64,000 nucleotides of DNA, from NCBI GenBank assembly GCA_001553355.1, contig KQ960853.1:49796-113795 (forward strand). The letters run 5' to 3'. The notes beneath the pieces were generated by a model. The model worked only from the letters and a program-made list of their open reading frames with translations, made no database searches and was not told the DNA's origin. Both the position numbers and the translations under genes were made by a program. This stretch comes from Veillonellaceae bacterium DNF00626 (GTDB taxonomy: Bacteria; Bacillota; Negativicutes; Veillonellales; Dialisteraceae). Below are positions 28,347 through 36,769 of the stretch, one piece after another (positions within the stretch are counted from its first letter, which is position 1; the number at the start of each line of letters is the position of its first letter).

Positions 28347-28453
28347 CCATCTCCTTGGTTGCAAACACTCTGACTCTTCTTCCGGTACAAATAAAAAAGG
28401 GTACTCTGATTTTGTTTTATGCTGAAATAACCAAAATCAATTTCGCCCTTCAT
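28319..28453 (-). CDS. Candidate 44-residue leader peptide of the pur operon
   Basis: An ATG at 28453 with GGGGG 5 bases upstream opens 44 codons ending in TAG at 28319-28321. The stop lies in the terminator hairpin, so a ribosome finishing this frame would cover the 3' arm. The peptide starts MKGEIDFGYF, is basic in the middle (YRKK), and has three cysteines at 31, 39 and 42 in a C-x7-C-x2-C pattern. I know no family for it. The arrangement suggests translation-linked attenuation. It could still be a chance frame: conservation has not been tested. Confidence 0.45.
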   Translation of the reverse strand: MKGEIDFGYFSIKQNQSTLFYLYRKKSQSVCNQGDGAFCLKCFK

Positions 28454-28496
28454 TTGTTCCCCCGTAAATAAAATCATTTGTCTGACGACTGATTAC

Positions 28497-28525
28497 AGTT
28501 TAGTATAAAAATATATGCTTGTCAA
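28497..28525 (-). promoter_or_regulatory. Promoter of the pur operon
   Basis: TTGACA at 28525-28520 and TAAACT at 28502-28497 with a 17-base spacer on the minus strand. The -35 is perfect and the -10 is 4 of 6. Confidence 0.75.
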
Positions 28526-28664
28526 ACGATAAAAGTCTCGAAAAAATACGATTTTATCAACTATTTTTAATTGTAATTCTTTTTTCATATTTGATTGAGA
28601 AAAAATAAATCATTATTAATAATTAAAGTTCCATTTTATTTTCTATTGATTCCGAAAAACCTAT

Positions 28665-29654
28665 TTACTTCTTCTCAATCATGCCTTCCATTAATTCATA
28701 GTCACTAAGCACCCGATTAAATTCCTCCTCAGTAAGAGCTTTCATGATTTGCCCTCGAAGTATCGTTGCCTTTGGAAGCCCATGAAAATAATGAGCCGCA
28801 TGAGCACGCATTTCGCGGATGCCGATATACTCTCCCTTTTCCCGACACAACTCATGAAGATGATAACGCACCATATCAAGACGCATTGCACCGGTAGGTT
28901 TCTCTATTTCCTCACCCGTTCGTAAATACTCATTCACTTCCCGAAATATCCAAGGATTTCCCCACGCTGCTCGACCGATAGCCACCGCCGCGCATCCGGT
29001 TTCCTCCATCATTTGCTTCGCTGACGGTCCATCCACCACATCACCATTTCCGATAACCGGAATATGCAATGCATTCACTACTTGAGAAATAGCCTTCCAA
29101 TCAGCTTTTCCTGCATACATATCATCACGCGTTCTTCCATGCACAGTCACCGCCATAGCACCGGCCTCTTCCACAGCCTGTGCCAATTCCACCGCATTCA
29201 TAGAAGCATGATCCCAACCTAACCGCATTTTCACCGTTACCGGAATATGCACCGCTTGCGCCATAGCACGTACAATATCTGCTGCCAAAGAAATATTTTT
29301 CATCAACGCCGACCCATCACCGTTCTTCACTACCTTCTGCATAGGGCAGCCCATATTAATATCTACCATATCTGCACCGGCCGCTTCCATTCGTTTCGCC
29401 CCCAATGCCATGATTGACGGATCAGAACCAAAAATCTGAAGAGCCACCGGATGCTCTTTCTCATTAATAACGATCATTTCCTTTGTCTTTTCATTTTCAT
29501 AATACAATCCCTTAGCAGACACCATTTCCGCCACTGTAAGCGACGCCCCCATACGCCGTGCCAACACACGATACGTCGCATCACTCACTCCTGCCATAGG
29601 TGCTAAAAACGCCCAACCATCAAAAGTAATATTTCCTATCTTCGGATATTTCAT
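28665..29654 (-). CDS. dusB: tRNA-dihydrouridine synthase
   Basis: FMN enzyme reducing uridines in the tRNA D-loop with NADPH. The ATG at 29654 has GAGG 7 bases upstream; the ATG at 29660 abuts the SD. 329 residues. Motifs are LAPMAGVSDATYRVLARRMG, ALQIFGSD, the catalytic-Cys segment DINMGCPMQKVVKNGDGSALM, VTVHGRTRDDMYAGKADW and IPVIGNGDV. It resembles DusB, the usual single Firmicute Dus. Monocistronic. Confidence 0.94.
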   Translation of the reverse strand: MKYPKIGNITFDGWAFLAPMAGVSDATYRVLARRMGASLTVAEMVSAKGLYYENEKTKEMIVINEKEHPVALQIFGSDPSIMALGAKRMEAAGADMVDINMGCPMQKVVKNGDGSALMKNISLAADIVRAMAQAVHIPVTVKMRLGWDHASMNAVELAQAVEEAGAMAVTVHGRTRDDMYAGKADWKAISQVVNALHIPVIGNGDVVDGPSAKQMMEETGCAAVAIGRAAWGNPWIFREVNEYLRTGEEIEKPTGAMRLDMVRYHLHELCREKGEYIGIREMRAHAAHYFHGLPKATILRGQIMKALTEEEFNRVLSDYELMEGMIEKK

Positions 29655-29660
29655 CTTCAT

Positions 29661-29980
29661 TCCTCACTATTTTTTATTTTCTATTGTAACACATCCTAAA
29701 CTCCCATCACTTTATATACCAAACCATTCATCTATATAAAACCATCCGGAAATTTTACAATTGAATTTTCAAAAAAATCAAAAATAACATCATATCTATA
29801 TTTCCCCGGTCAATTCATGAAACATTTTTTGTCCCTATTTTATAAGAAAACCAAACAATACTTACCTTCTCCACGCAAAAAGTCTTCGCACAGATGGGCA
29901 GAACCGTTGCTGTCAATAAGTGATATAAAAAAACTCTCTGCTTTTTCGTGCTTGAGAGTTTTGATTTTTCGTACCGGTTT
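29661..29980. other. Intergenic region between dusB and surE
   Basis: 320 bases. An extended -10 (TGTTACAAT, TACAAT at 29688-29683) on the minus strand probably drives dusB. The surE terminator occupies the right end. About 200 bases in the middle (29720-29920) are otherwise unexplained; I found no convincing structure or SD-led gene there. Confidence 0.5.
29926..29962 (-). terminator. Terminator of the surE operon
   Basis: Stem AAAACTCTC/GAGAGTTTT (29954-29962 with 29930-29938), then a T-run on the minus strand, 19 bases past surE. Confidence 0.85.
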
Positions 29981-30748
29981 TTATTGATTTTGTTTTAGTA
30001 TTTGTTCTATCATTTCCATATTTTCTTTATCGGTCTGATTCCATTGTAGTGGTGTAAGTGTGATGTATCCTTTTCGTGTCCAGTATACGTCCGTCCCTTT
30101 TGTACCACCGTTTAGCGGCTCACCACTCATGATAAATTCTATTTCTGTTTGTTCTTTTTTATTGATTTGTACTATGTTTGAATAGGGTTGCAAGCCTAAG
30201 GGTGCTATTTTGATTTGTTTTTCGTTCAATTTTTTTGTTTCTATGCAGGGAATATTCATGTTCAGGATCCCCGAATAGTGCTGTTTTATGAAGTATTTTT
30301 GTATAATTTGTACGGTTAATTTAGCAGCGGCTTGGAGAAATATTTCCTCTTTATGGTGTTCTGTAGATACGGCTAATGCCGGTATACCGGCGAAGATGCT
30401 TTCCATTGCTCCTGCTACGGTTCCGCTATAAAGGCAGTCGCTTCCTGTATTATATCCATCATTCATCCCTGATACGATCAGATCGGGCAGGTCGTCTTTT
30501 AGTATATATTCTAAAGCGATTTTGCAACAGTCGCCTGTGGTTCCGTTAAGAGAATAGACGGTTATATTTTTGTCTTCTTTTTTCTTTTTTAGTCGCAATG
30601 GTTTTCGCAAGGTCAATGCATTTGAGCAGGAGCTGACTCCTTTTTCAGGTGAAATAATAGTCACTCGTGCCATTTTTCTTATTTCTTCGGCTAATATGCG
30701 TAATCCCGGTGAACGATATCCATCGTCATTGGTCATGAGTATATGCAT
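29981..30748 (-). CDS. surE: 5'/3'-nucleotidase SurE
   Basis: Metal-dependent nucleotide phosphatase of stationary phase, 255 residues. It begins with the metal site MTNDDGYRSPGLRILAEE (D8, D9), then PEKGVSSCSNALTLRKPLR, and VSGMNDGYNTGSDCLYSGTVAGA. It is the last gene of the envelope block and lies 3 bases after the GT2 gene. Confidence 0.95.
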   Translation of the reverse strand: MHILMTNDDGYRSPGLRILAEEIRKMARVTIISPEKGVSSCSNALTLRKPLRLKKKKEDKNITVYSLNGTTGDCCKIALEYILKDDLPDLIVSGMNDGYNTGSDCLYSGTVAGAMESIFAGIPALAVSTEHHKEEIFLQAAAKLTVQIIQKYFIKQHYSGILNMNIPCIETKKLNEKQIKIAPLGLQPYSNIVQINKKEQTEIEFIMSGEPLNGGTKGTDVYWTRKGYITLTPLQWNQTDKENMEMIEQILKQNQ

Positions 30749-30751
30749 GGT

Positions 30752-32011
30752 TTATTTATCTATCTCTTTCTTCCGTGTCAATGTGGCGTCTTTGAAGTTC
30801 ATATTTCTTGTATGTATAGTGTGTACCCATTTCTTTTTGTGTCGGTCTTTCCAACCTAAGAAGGTCACGGGTATCCATGAATACATGAATAGGGGATAGA
30901 GAAGCCAGTATATATATATTTTCCACGGTACTTCAATTTGTAGGAGCACAACTAAAGGGAGCAGGTATTGAATAGTTCCCAGAGTACTCCAAAATTGTCG
31001 GGGTAATAATGCGTCGTTATAAAGAATAACGGTAAAGCAAGGTGTCCACATATTAATATATGTCATTATAAGGTATACGGTCGATATGATGAGAAAGTAG
31101 TTTTGCAGTAGTTGCATAATACCGTCTAATATCATAATATTATGTCTTTTTATTCCTTCTTTGAGCAAGATAGGTATGTATCGTTCGGAGCAATCAAATT
31201 GTCCTTGTGCCCATCTTTTTCTTTGTCGACAGGATGCCATCAGTGTGAGTGGTTTTTCGTCGTAGATAATAGCGTCATGCACCCAGCAGGTTCGTATACC
31301 GTTGGATAGGCATTTCATGGAAAATTCCATGTCTTCTGTGAGACAGTCGCAGCCCCATCCAAATTTTTTGACTATATCTGCGGATATGCACATCCCTGTT
31401 CCGCCTAAGCATGATGATAGGCCTAAGTTGTATTTCCCTAAGTGCCATAAGTGGTTCACTGTCCAGAAAGCAATGGCAAAGGTGCCTGATATCCATGTAT
31501 CGGTTGGGTTTTTAGCCGATAAGTAGCCTTGCAATACCTTTTGTCCTCGAAGGAGCCTGGTATTCATGACGGATAGAAAATCTAAGTGTACTAAGTTGTC
31601 GGCATCAAATATGCAAAAGGCGTCATAAGAACGTCCGCTTTTAAATATTTCGGGGAATGCCCAGTCCATGGCGTAGCCTTTCCCGCCCAGTTCTTCGTTA
31701 TGTCGTTCCAACACGTATGCGCCGTGTTCTTTCGCTACTTCTGCTGTGCGATCGGTGCAGTTATCGGCTATAACGTAAATGTCATAGAGTTCATCGGGGT
31801 ATTTTAAGAGTTTTAAGTTCTCTAATAATGCCCCCAGTACGGCTTCTTCATTATGTGCCGGTATCATGATGGCAAATTTGTTTTTTGGCTCTGCCAAGTT
31901 TTTATCTTTTTTGTGCCACATACCAAAAACGGCAATTACTGTATAGTATACGGTAAACCATGCCACAATGAGTTGTATGGGTATCATAAAGATGTCCAAC
32001 GGATAGTTCAT
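30752..32011 (-). CDS. Membrane-bound family 2 glycosyltransferase
   Basis: A processive-type GT2 (cellulose/poly-GlcNAc synthase-like core), 419 residues. One helix lies near residues 8-30. The catalytic domain has IPAHNEEAVLGALLENL, the metal-binding FDAD at 135-138, TED at 225-227 and QRKRW at 263-267. At least three helices follow. D,D,D,QxxRW is typical of enzymes that polymerise and export beta-linked sugars, but short members also make single transfers to lipids. No pgaA/B or bcs partners are adjacent. Its stop overlaps the pssA stop-region by one base arrangement, so it is coupled to phospholipid genes. Confidence 0.85.
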   Translation of the reverse strand: MNYPLDIFMIPIQLIVAWFTVYYTVIAVFGMWHKKDKNLAEPKNKFAIMIPAHNEEAVLGALLENLKLLKYPDELYDIYVIADNCTDRTAEVAKEHGAYVLERHNEELGGKGYAMDWAFPEIFKSGRSYDAFCIFDADNLVHLDFLSVMNTRLLRGQKVLQGYLSAKNPTDTWISGTFAIAFWTVNHLWHLGKYNLGLSSCLGGTGMCISADIVKKFGWGCDCLTEDMEFSMKCLSNGIRTCWVHDAIIYDEKPLTLMASCRQRKRWAQGQFDCSERYIPILLKEGIKRHNIMILDGIMQLLQNYFLIISTVYLIMTYINMWTPCFTVILYNDALLPRQFWSTLGTIQYLLPLVVLLQIEVPWKIYIYWLLYPLFMYSWIPVTFLGWKDRHKKKWVHTIHTRNMNFKDATLTRKKEIDK

Positions 32012-32709
32012 TATATTTCATCCTTTATCATTTTGGTCTTTTTTGTATGTCTATTCATATATGTGTTTATGATGCCAAAAATGACATAGGCTACGCAGAG
32101 TGCTACTGCCCATGCCGGCCAATAAATCACTGTGACAATAATAAAGAAGGCTAAACAAATCAGAAAAGCCGGTAGGTGTAGTCGATCTACGCTAGCGCCT
32201 TTATTATCCGGATAGTGAATTTCGCTTACCATAAGTACGCCTAAGAGGAGAACGAAAAGACATACCAACCAGTTCCATGCTTTCGCACCGCCCAATACGT
32301 AACAGGCGATAACTGCGCCGGTGGTCGGACAGGGTAGTCCTTCGAAGTATCCATGCACGGTGTCTACTTTTACATTAAAGCGTGCTAAGCGAAAAGCGCA
32401 AAAAGCGCCTAATAACGCACAGGGGATGGCTCCCCAGATGCCCCATTCGTGAAGCTGGTAAGCAAATATTAATGTACCCGATGCTATACCAAATGAAATA
32501 TCGTCTGAAAGTGAATCCAGTTCTACTCCCATCGGCCCGGCTGTATGCAATGCTCTCGCTACACGACCATCTAATGCGTCTGCAATCATTGCTAAAATGA
32601 TACAGATCGCTGCTGTTTTAAATTCTCCCATCAACGAGAGCATGATAGCTAATCCGCCAAAAAGCGCATTGGCTGCTGTTACTCCATTGGCAATCCATGA
32701 TTTATTCAT
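32011..32709 (-). CDS. pssA: CDP-diacylglycerol--serine O-phosphatidyltransferase
   Basis: Makes phosphatidylserine in the inner membrane. The ATG at 32709 has GGAGG 8 bases upstream and shares an A with the psd stop codon (TAATG); a farther in-frame codon at 32769 would lie inside psd. 232 residues with several membrane helices. The CDP-alcohol phosphotransferase signature is DALDGRVARALHTAGPMGVELDSLSDDISFG (D-G-x2-A-R-x8-G-x3-D-x3-D). Confidence 0.94.
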   Translation of the reverse strand: MNKSWIANGVTAANALFGGLAIMLSLMGEFKTAAICIILAMIADALDGRVARALHTAGPMGVELDSLSDDISFGIASGTLIFAYQLHEWGIWGAIPCALLGAFCAFRLARFNVKVDTVHGYFEGLPCPTTGAVIACYVLGGAKAWNWLVCLFVLLLGVLMVSEIHYPDNKGASVDRLHLPAFLICLAFFIIVTVIYWPAWAVALCVAYVIFGIINTYMNRHTKKTKMIKDEI

Positions 32710-33356
32710 TATTTCAGCCTCCCTATCACCGTCAAACCACCGCGAACGGAATCTCCTTTTTTTACGCAAATTTCAGCTTCTCCGGGAATGTAGAGTTCTG
32801 TACATGACCCAAATTTAATCATGCCGTATAGTTCTCCTTTTTGAAGCGTTTCCCCTAAATTTTTCCATGTCACTACTCGTCTTGCCAATAGTCCGGCAAT
32901 AAGAATTACTAAGATATTTCTATTTTTCCCTTCGATTCCAATAGCACCTCGTTCATTTTCGAAGCCTACTTCTTTTTTATATGCCGGTAGGAATTTTCCT
33001 TCTGTATAGGATTGATATTTAATTATTCCTGCCATAGGTGATCGATTACAATGAACGTTAAAGACGGAGAGAAATATAGTAATTTTGTGACATTTTTCTC
33101 CTAAATAGGTGTCTTCTTGTACGTCATGAGATACATCTACCACAGTGCCGTCTGCCGGTGAAACAATCAAATCGTCGCCTTCGGGGATTTTTTTATTTCT
33201 TCTTGGGCAGCGGAAAAAATAGGTGAAATATCCGGCTAACACAAAAAATATAATAGCTATTTCTTCGTAGTGGCAAAAAATAAAGATTCCGGCTATCACT
33301 AAGCAGATAAAAATAAAGGGATAGCCTTCTTGTAATATAATCGGTTTTTTTAGCAT
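32709..33356 (-). CDS. psd: Phosphatidylserine decarboxylase proenzyme (short type)
   Basis: Converts phosphatidylserine to phosphatidylethanolamine. 215 residues, the short Psd class. Two N-terminal helices are followed by SPADGTVVD, FLSVFNVHCNRSPMAG and a C-terminal KFGSCTELYIP, in which the Gly-Ser bond is the expected self-cleavage site giving the pyruvoyl group. Directly coupled to pssA, so the organism makes PE. Confidence 0.95.
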   Translation of the reverse strand: MLKKPIILQEGYPFIFICLVIAGIFIFCHYEEIAIIFFVLAGYFTYFFRCPRRNKKIPEGDDLIVSPADGTVVDVSHDVQEDTYLGEKCHKITIFLSVFNVHCNRSPMAGIIKYQSYTEGKFLPAYKKEVGFENERGAIGIEGKNRNILVILIAGLLARRVVTWKNLGETLQKGELYGMIKFGSCTELYIPGEAEICVKKGDSVRGGLTVIGRLK

Positions 33357-33357
33357 G

Positions 33358-34101
33358 TTACAGTCCTTTTTCTCTTTTTTCTTTTTTTACAGCCCACATA
33401 AAGCGGGGAATTGAAATCATTCTCATGCACCGTGACGGTTGCAGATAGAGTCTATACGCCCATTCTAAGCTATGGTTTCGCATCCATAGTGGTGCCCGTT
33501 TTAAATGACCTGCCATGACATCAAAAACGCCACCGATACCTATGGCGATGACATTACCTAATTCTTCTCGATGTGCCCAGAGCCATTTTTCTTGTTTCGG
33601 CACACCCATAGCACAAAGAAGTAATTTTGTCTTATTTTTTCTTATATCTTCAATAATCTTTGTTTCTTCTTTTTCGTCAAAGTATCCATTATGAATACCG
33701 GCTACTTCAAAATCGCCATATTTCTTTTTCATATTTTCTACGGCTTTTTCTGCTACCCCGACATTCCCGCCAAGAAAATATACACGCCAATTTTTTTCTT
33801 TTGCCGTTTTCAATAATTCTTCAGCATAGTCAGCACCGGTGACCCGCTCGGGAAATATTTTATTCAGTTCTCGTCCTGCCCATAATACACCGGCACCATC
33901 AGGGACTACCATATCTGCATGTTGCAAGATATCCTTTAATTCATCATCTTTTTGAGCAAGCATAATCATTTCTGCATTGGCTGTGGCTATGATATTCGCT
34001 TTTTCTTCGTCAGCTAATGTTTCCGCATAAGCCACCGCTTCTTTCATCGTTACAGCATGAATCGGTATACGCATAATCTCATGTATAACATGTTCTTTCA
34101 T
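33358..34101 (-). CDS. WecG/TagA/CpsF family glycosyltransferase (GT26)
   Basis: 247-residue transferase of the family adding ManNAc or ManNAcA to undecaprenyl-PP-GlcNAc. Motifs are TANAEMIMLAQKD, PDGAGVLWAGR, RVTGADYAEELL, FLGGNVGVAEKAVENM, CAMGVPKQEKWLW and GIGGVFDVMAGHLKRAPLWM. It heads a psd-pssA-GT2-surE transcript, 1 base before psd. No other teichoic-acid or ECA genes are seen; the sugar and acceptor are unknown. Confidence 0.88.
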   Translation of the reverse strand: MKEHVIHEIMRIPIHAVTMKEAVAYAETLADEEKANIIATANAEMIMLAQKDDELKDILQHADMVVPDGAGVLWAGRELNKIFPERVTGADYAEELLKTAKEKNWRVYFLGGNVGVAEKAVENMKKKYGDFEVAGIHNGYFDEKEETKIIEDIRKNKTKLLLCAMGVPKQEKWLWAHREELGNVIAIGIGGVFDVMAGHLKRAPLWMRNHSLEWAYRLYLQPSRCMRMISIPRFMWAVKKEKREKGL

Positions 34102-34210
34102 TGCCTTATATTATCCTCTATTTCTTGTTTTTATGATTTCATACTAATAATTACATTTTAATTCAAACAACTATTGTTCGCAAATAGACTTTTTCGGGAA
34201 AGTCTCAACT

Positions 34211-34219
34211 ATTATATCA
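34211..34219 (-). promoter_or_regulatory. Extended -10 promoter of the envelope block
   Basis: TGATATAAT on the minus strand (TATAAT at 34216-34211) just past recG and 110 bases before the TagA-type gene. No good -35. Confidence 0.45.
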
Positions 34220-34246
34220 TAGCCTTTTCTGTCCATCTATGCAGTA

Positions 34247-36304
34247 TTATGTATTTTTTCTTGTATTTTCTCCATAAATTTGCTTAAAAAATTGACCGCC
34301 AAAGCGTTTTTGTAATTCTTCGCGGAAACTCATTCCGTTTTGTACGGCGACTTTTGCTTCTTTTTTAGCTATTTCTAAAAGAGGCAAGTCTTTCACTATA
34401 TCCGCCGCTTTCAGGTCCGGCATGCCGTGTTGATGATAACCGAAAAATTCTCCTGATCCTCTAAGTAGCAAGTCTTTTTCTGATAACAGGAATCCGTCTT
34501 GTATATCACACATCAATTTTAGTCGAAGTTCTGTCATTTCATTTCTATTATCGGAATATAAAATGCAATAGGCTTGACTTTTCCCTCGTCCTACACGCCC
34601 TCGAAGTTGGTGAAGTTGACTCAAGCCAAATCGGTCGGCGCCATAAACAAACATGATGGTCGCATTCGGCACATTGACGCCTACTTCAATCACTGATGTG
34701 GCGACTAAAAGTTTTATTTCTCCATCGTGAAATTTTTTCATCACGGTTTCTTTTTCTTCGCTTTTCATCCGTCCATGTACTAATCCGATTTCATAGTTGG
34801 GAAATATGTCATTTTTAAATTTTTCGTAAACGGATACGGCAGCCGCTAAGTCTTGTTTCTCACTTTCTTCTACTAAGGGACATACTACATAGACTTGGTG
34901 TCCTGCTTCTATTTCTTTTCCCATAAAGCGATGAATGCGTTCCAACATATCTGCGCCTACGGCATAGGTTTTCACCACATGTCTGCCCGGTGGTAAACCA
35001 CGAATAGATGATATGTCTAAATCACCGTAAACGGATAGTGCCATAGTGCGTGGAATAGGTGTCGCGGTCATGACAAGGACATGAGGAGCTTCTCCTTTGT
35101 TTTCTAAAGCTTGTCTTTGTTTAACGCCAAATCTATGTTGTTCGTCAGTAATCACTAATCCCAAGTCAGAGAATACGACTTTGTCTTCTATCAGAGCATG
35201 TGTACCAATGAGTATATCTATTTGTCTTGTTTTTAATTTTTCTCGAATATTTTTTCTTTCTGCCATACTTGTATGCCCTGAGAGATAGGCTATATTCACC
35301 GGTAATCCTTGAAAAAACTCAAGAAACGTTTTATAATGCTGCGCAGCCAATACTTCGGTGGGTGCCATAAGTGCTCCTTGATAGCCGTTTTCTACTATTT
35401 TGGCCAATGCCAATGCAGCAACAGCCGTTTTACCGCTCCCTACATCGCCTTGAATAAGTCTTTGCATGGGTACAAAGCCTTCCATGTCATCTTCAATATC
35501 ATGAAAAGCTTTCTCTTGCCCTTCGGTCAATTGAAAAGGCAACTTTCCCAGCAAGGCTTTCACTAATGCCCCTCCGGGTGCACATTTCACGCCCATCGTA
35601 TTTTTTTCTCGATAGCTACGAAGTAATTGTATACCGGCTTGCATAAAAAATAATTCCTCAAAAGCAATACGCCGACGTGCTATATTTCTCATCTTCCAAT
35701 TTTTCGGAAAATGAATAGTGTCCCACGCTTCTTTTCTACCCATGAGTCGTTCTCTCACCAATGTCTCTTGAGGCAAATTTTCTGTCACATCTGTCACATG
35801 GCTTAGTGCATCTTGCACAAAATTCCTTATTTGCGTCATTTTGAGTCCATCAACTAAGGGATAAATGGGAATCAATCGTTGATATTGAAATAATTCATCC
35901 GGAGTGGCCCATTCCACTTCAGCGTGATTCATTTGCCAACGTCTGTAATGATATTCCGCTTTCCCGTAAGCCAATACTTTCCGCCCTATAATAAATTGCT
36001 CTTTCCGCCACGGCTGATTAAAATAAACCAATTCCACCGCTCCTGTTCGATCAGAAATAAGAGCCGTTGATATGGTCATATTTCGTTTCACTCGCATTTC
36101 ACGAAAATCTACGACTTCGCCGTACACGTTTACTTCTTCATTCCCACGAATATCTTCCATTTTGATGATAACGGTATGATCTTCATAATGCCGAGGATAA
36201 TAGGACAATAAATCTTCTACGGTATGCACCGACACCCGTCCTAATATTTCCTTCATTTTAGGGCCTACGCCCTTTACGACGGTCACCGGATCGGATAATT
36301 TCAT
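34247..36304 (-). CDS. recG: ATP-dependent DNA helicase RecG
   Basis: Branch-migrating helicase acting on stalled forks and Holliday junctions. 685 residues: an N-terminal wedge (OB fold, about 1-150), then a superfamily 2 helicase with Walker A GDVGSGKT at 286-293, DEQH as motif II, TATPIPRTMALSVYGDLD, and QLRGRVGRGKSQAYC as motif VI, ending with the RecG C-terminal region. Transcribed divergently from rpmB. Confidence 0.97.
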   Translation of the reverse strand: MKLSDPVTVVKGVGPKMKEILGRVSVHTVEDLLSYYPRHYEDHTVIIKMEDIRGNEEVNVYGEVVDFREMRVKRNMTISTALISDRTGAVELVYFNQPWRKEQFIIGRKVLAYGKAEYHYRRWQMNHAEVEWATPDELFQYQRLIPIYPLVDGLKMTQIRNFVQDALSHVTDVTENLPQETLVRERLMGRKEAWDTIHFPKNWKMRNIARRRIAFEELFFMQAGIQLLRSYREKNTMGVKCAPGGALVKALLGKLPFQLTEGQEKAFHDIEDDMEGFVPMQRLIQGDVGSGKTAVAALALAKIVENGYQGALMAPTEVLAAQHYKTFLEFFQGLPVNIAYLSGHTSMAERKNIREKLKTRQIDILIGTHALIEDKVVFSDLGLVITDEQHRFGVKQRQALENKGEAPHVLVMTATPIPRTMALSVYGDLDISSIRGLPPGRHVVKTYAVGADMLERIHRFMGKEIEAGHQVYVVCPLVEESEKQDLAAAVSVYEKFKNDIFPNYEIGLVHGRMKSEEKETVMKKFHDGEIKLLVATSVIEVGVNVPNATIMFVYGADRFGLSQLHQLRGRVGRGKSQAYCILYSDNRNEMTELRLKLMCDIQDGFLLSEKDLLLRGSGEFFGYHQHGMPDLKAADIVKDLPLLEIAKKEAKVAVQNGMSFREELQKRFGGQFFKQIYGENTRKNT

Positions 36305-36364
36305 AGTACCTCCTGTAATCGCATTTCTTTTATTTTACTCTGTAAAAGTAACAAAGGAAAACAC

Positions 36365-36393
36365 TTGATTCAGAAAATATTTTGTGATATATT
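36365..36393 (+). promoter_or_regulatory. Promoter of rpmB
   Basis: TTGATT at 36365-36370 and TATATT at 36388-36393 with a 17-base spacer, 40 bases before rpmB. Confidence 0.6.
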
Positions 36394-36433
36394 ATTAATG
36401 TTGCAATGGTGGAAGTGCAAGGAGGTGTAGCAC

Positions 36434-36625
36434 ATGGCTAATTATTGTGAAGCTTGCGGCAAGCATACCGCTACGGGATTTAATGTATCCCACTCTCATT
36501 TGAAAACAAAAAGAACTTGGAAACCGAATATACAGAGAGTTCGCGTTAATGTAGAAGGAGAGATCCGGAGAATGAATGTCTGCACTCGTTGCCTTCGTTC
36601 TCATAAAGTCAATAGAGACATTTAA
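36434..36625 (+). CDS. rpmB: 50S ribosomal protein L28
   Basis: 63-residue large-subunit protein. It contains CEACGKHTATGFNVSHSHLKTKRTWKPNIQ and a second CTRC pair, so it is a zinc-binding C+ form. A full AAGGAGGTG SD lies 9 bases upstream. Single-gene unit with its own promoter and terminator. Confidence 0.98.
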   Translation: MANYCEACGKHTATGFNVSHSHLKTKRTWKPNIQRVRVNVEGEIRRMNVCTRCLRSHKVNRDI

Positions 36626-36631
36626 TGAAGT

Positions 36632-36662
36632 AACCGGTAATTAATGCCGGTTATTTTTATTT
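36632..36662 (+). terminator. Terminator of rpmB
   Basis: AACCGG (36632-36637) pairs with CCGGTT (36647-36652), followed by ATTTTTATTT. Confidence 0.85.
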
Positions 36663-36704
36663 CCCCTTTTTATTCCACTTGATATAAGTATGACATGGAT
36701 AATG

Positions 36705-36769
36705 ATAAAGCACAAATAAAAACGATTGCCTGTTCTGTTCACAGTCAATCGTTTTTATTTGTGCTTTAT
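36705..36769 (-). terminator. Exceptionally long perfect terminator hairpin
   Basis: A 24-bp perfect inverted repeat (36705-36728 with 36746-36769), plus an inner CTGT/ACAG pairing after one mismatch. It overlaps the stop codon of the CofE-like gene. There is no long T-run after it on the minus strand beyond the stem end, but the stem itself ends in A/T-rich bases. Most likely terminates the murI operon, and may also back up rpmB termination. Confidence 0.65.

Larger units (their letters stand above)
28285..28496 (-). promoter_or_regulatory. Transcribed leader of the pur operon
   Basis: About 210 bases lie between the promoter and purE. Besides the short frame and terminator there is a perfect 7-bp hairpin GATTTTG/CAAAATC (near 28437 and 28413). 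The conserved cores of the purine, PRPP (ykkC) and ZTP riboswitches were not found by eye. To the right (28526-28664) is only AT-rich sequence. Confidence 0.6.

Noticed and set aside
28001..28471. 156-codon plus-strand frame opposite purE and its leader
   Set aside because: Antisense of purE without SD or recognisable motifs; purE on the other strand is certain.
28285..28496. Possible purine, PRPP or ZTP riboswitch before purE
   Set aside because: The conserved core sequences of these classes are not found on the minus strand; only a hairpin, a terminator and a short frame are visible.
29817..29986. Plus-strand frame of about 55 codons starting ATG at 29817
   Set aside because: No SD site, runs through the surE terminator and into surE antisense, and the residue make-up is not protein-like.
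29660..34100. Apparent change of strand base composition near 29.97 kb suggesting an inversion or transfer
   Set aside because: Hand counts of G and C in several lines did not stay consistent across the block, so I do not claim it.
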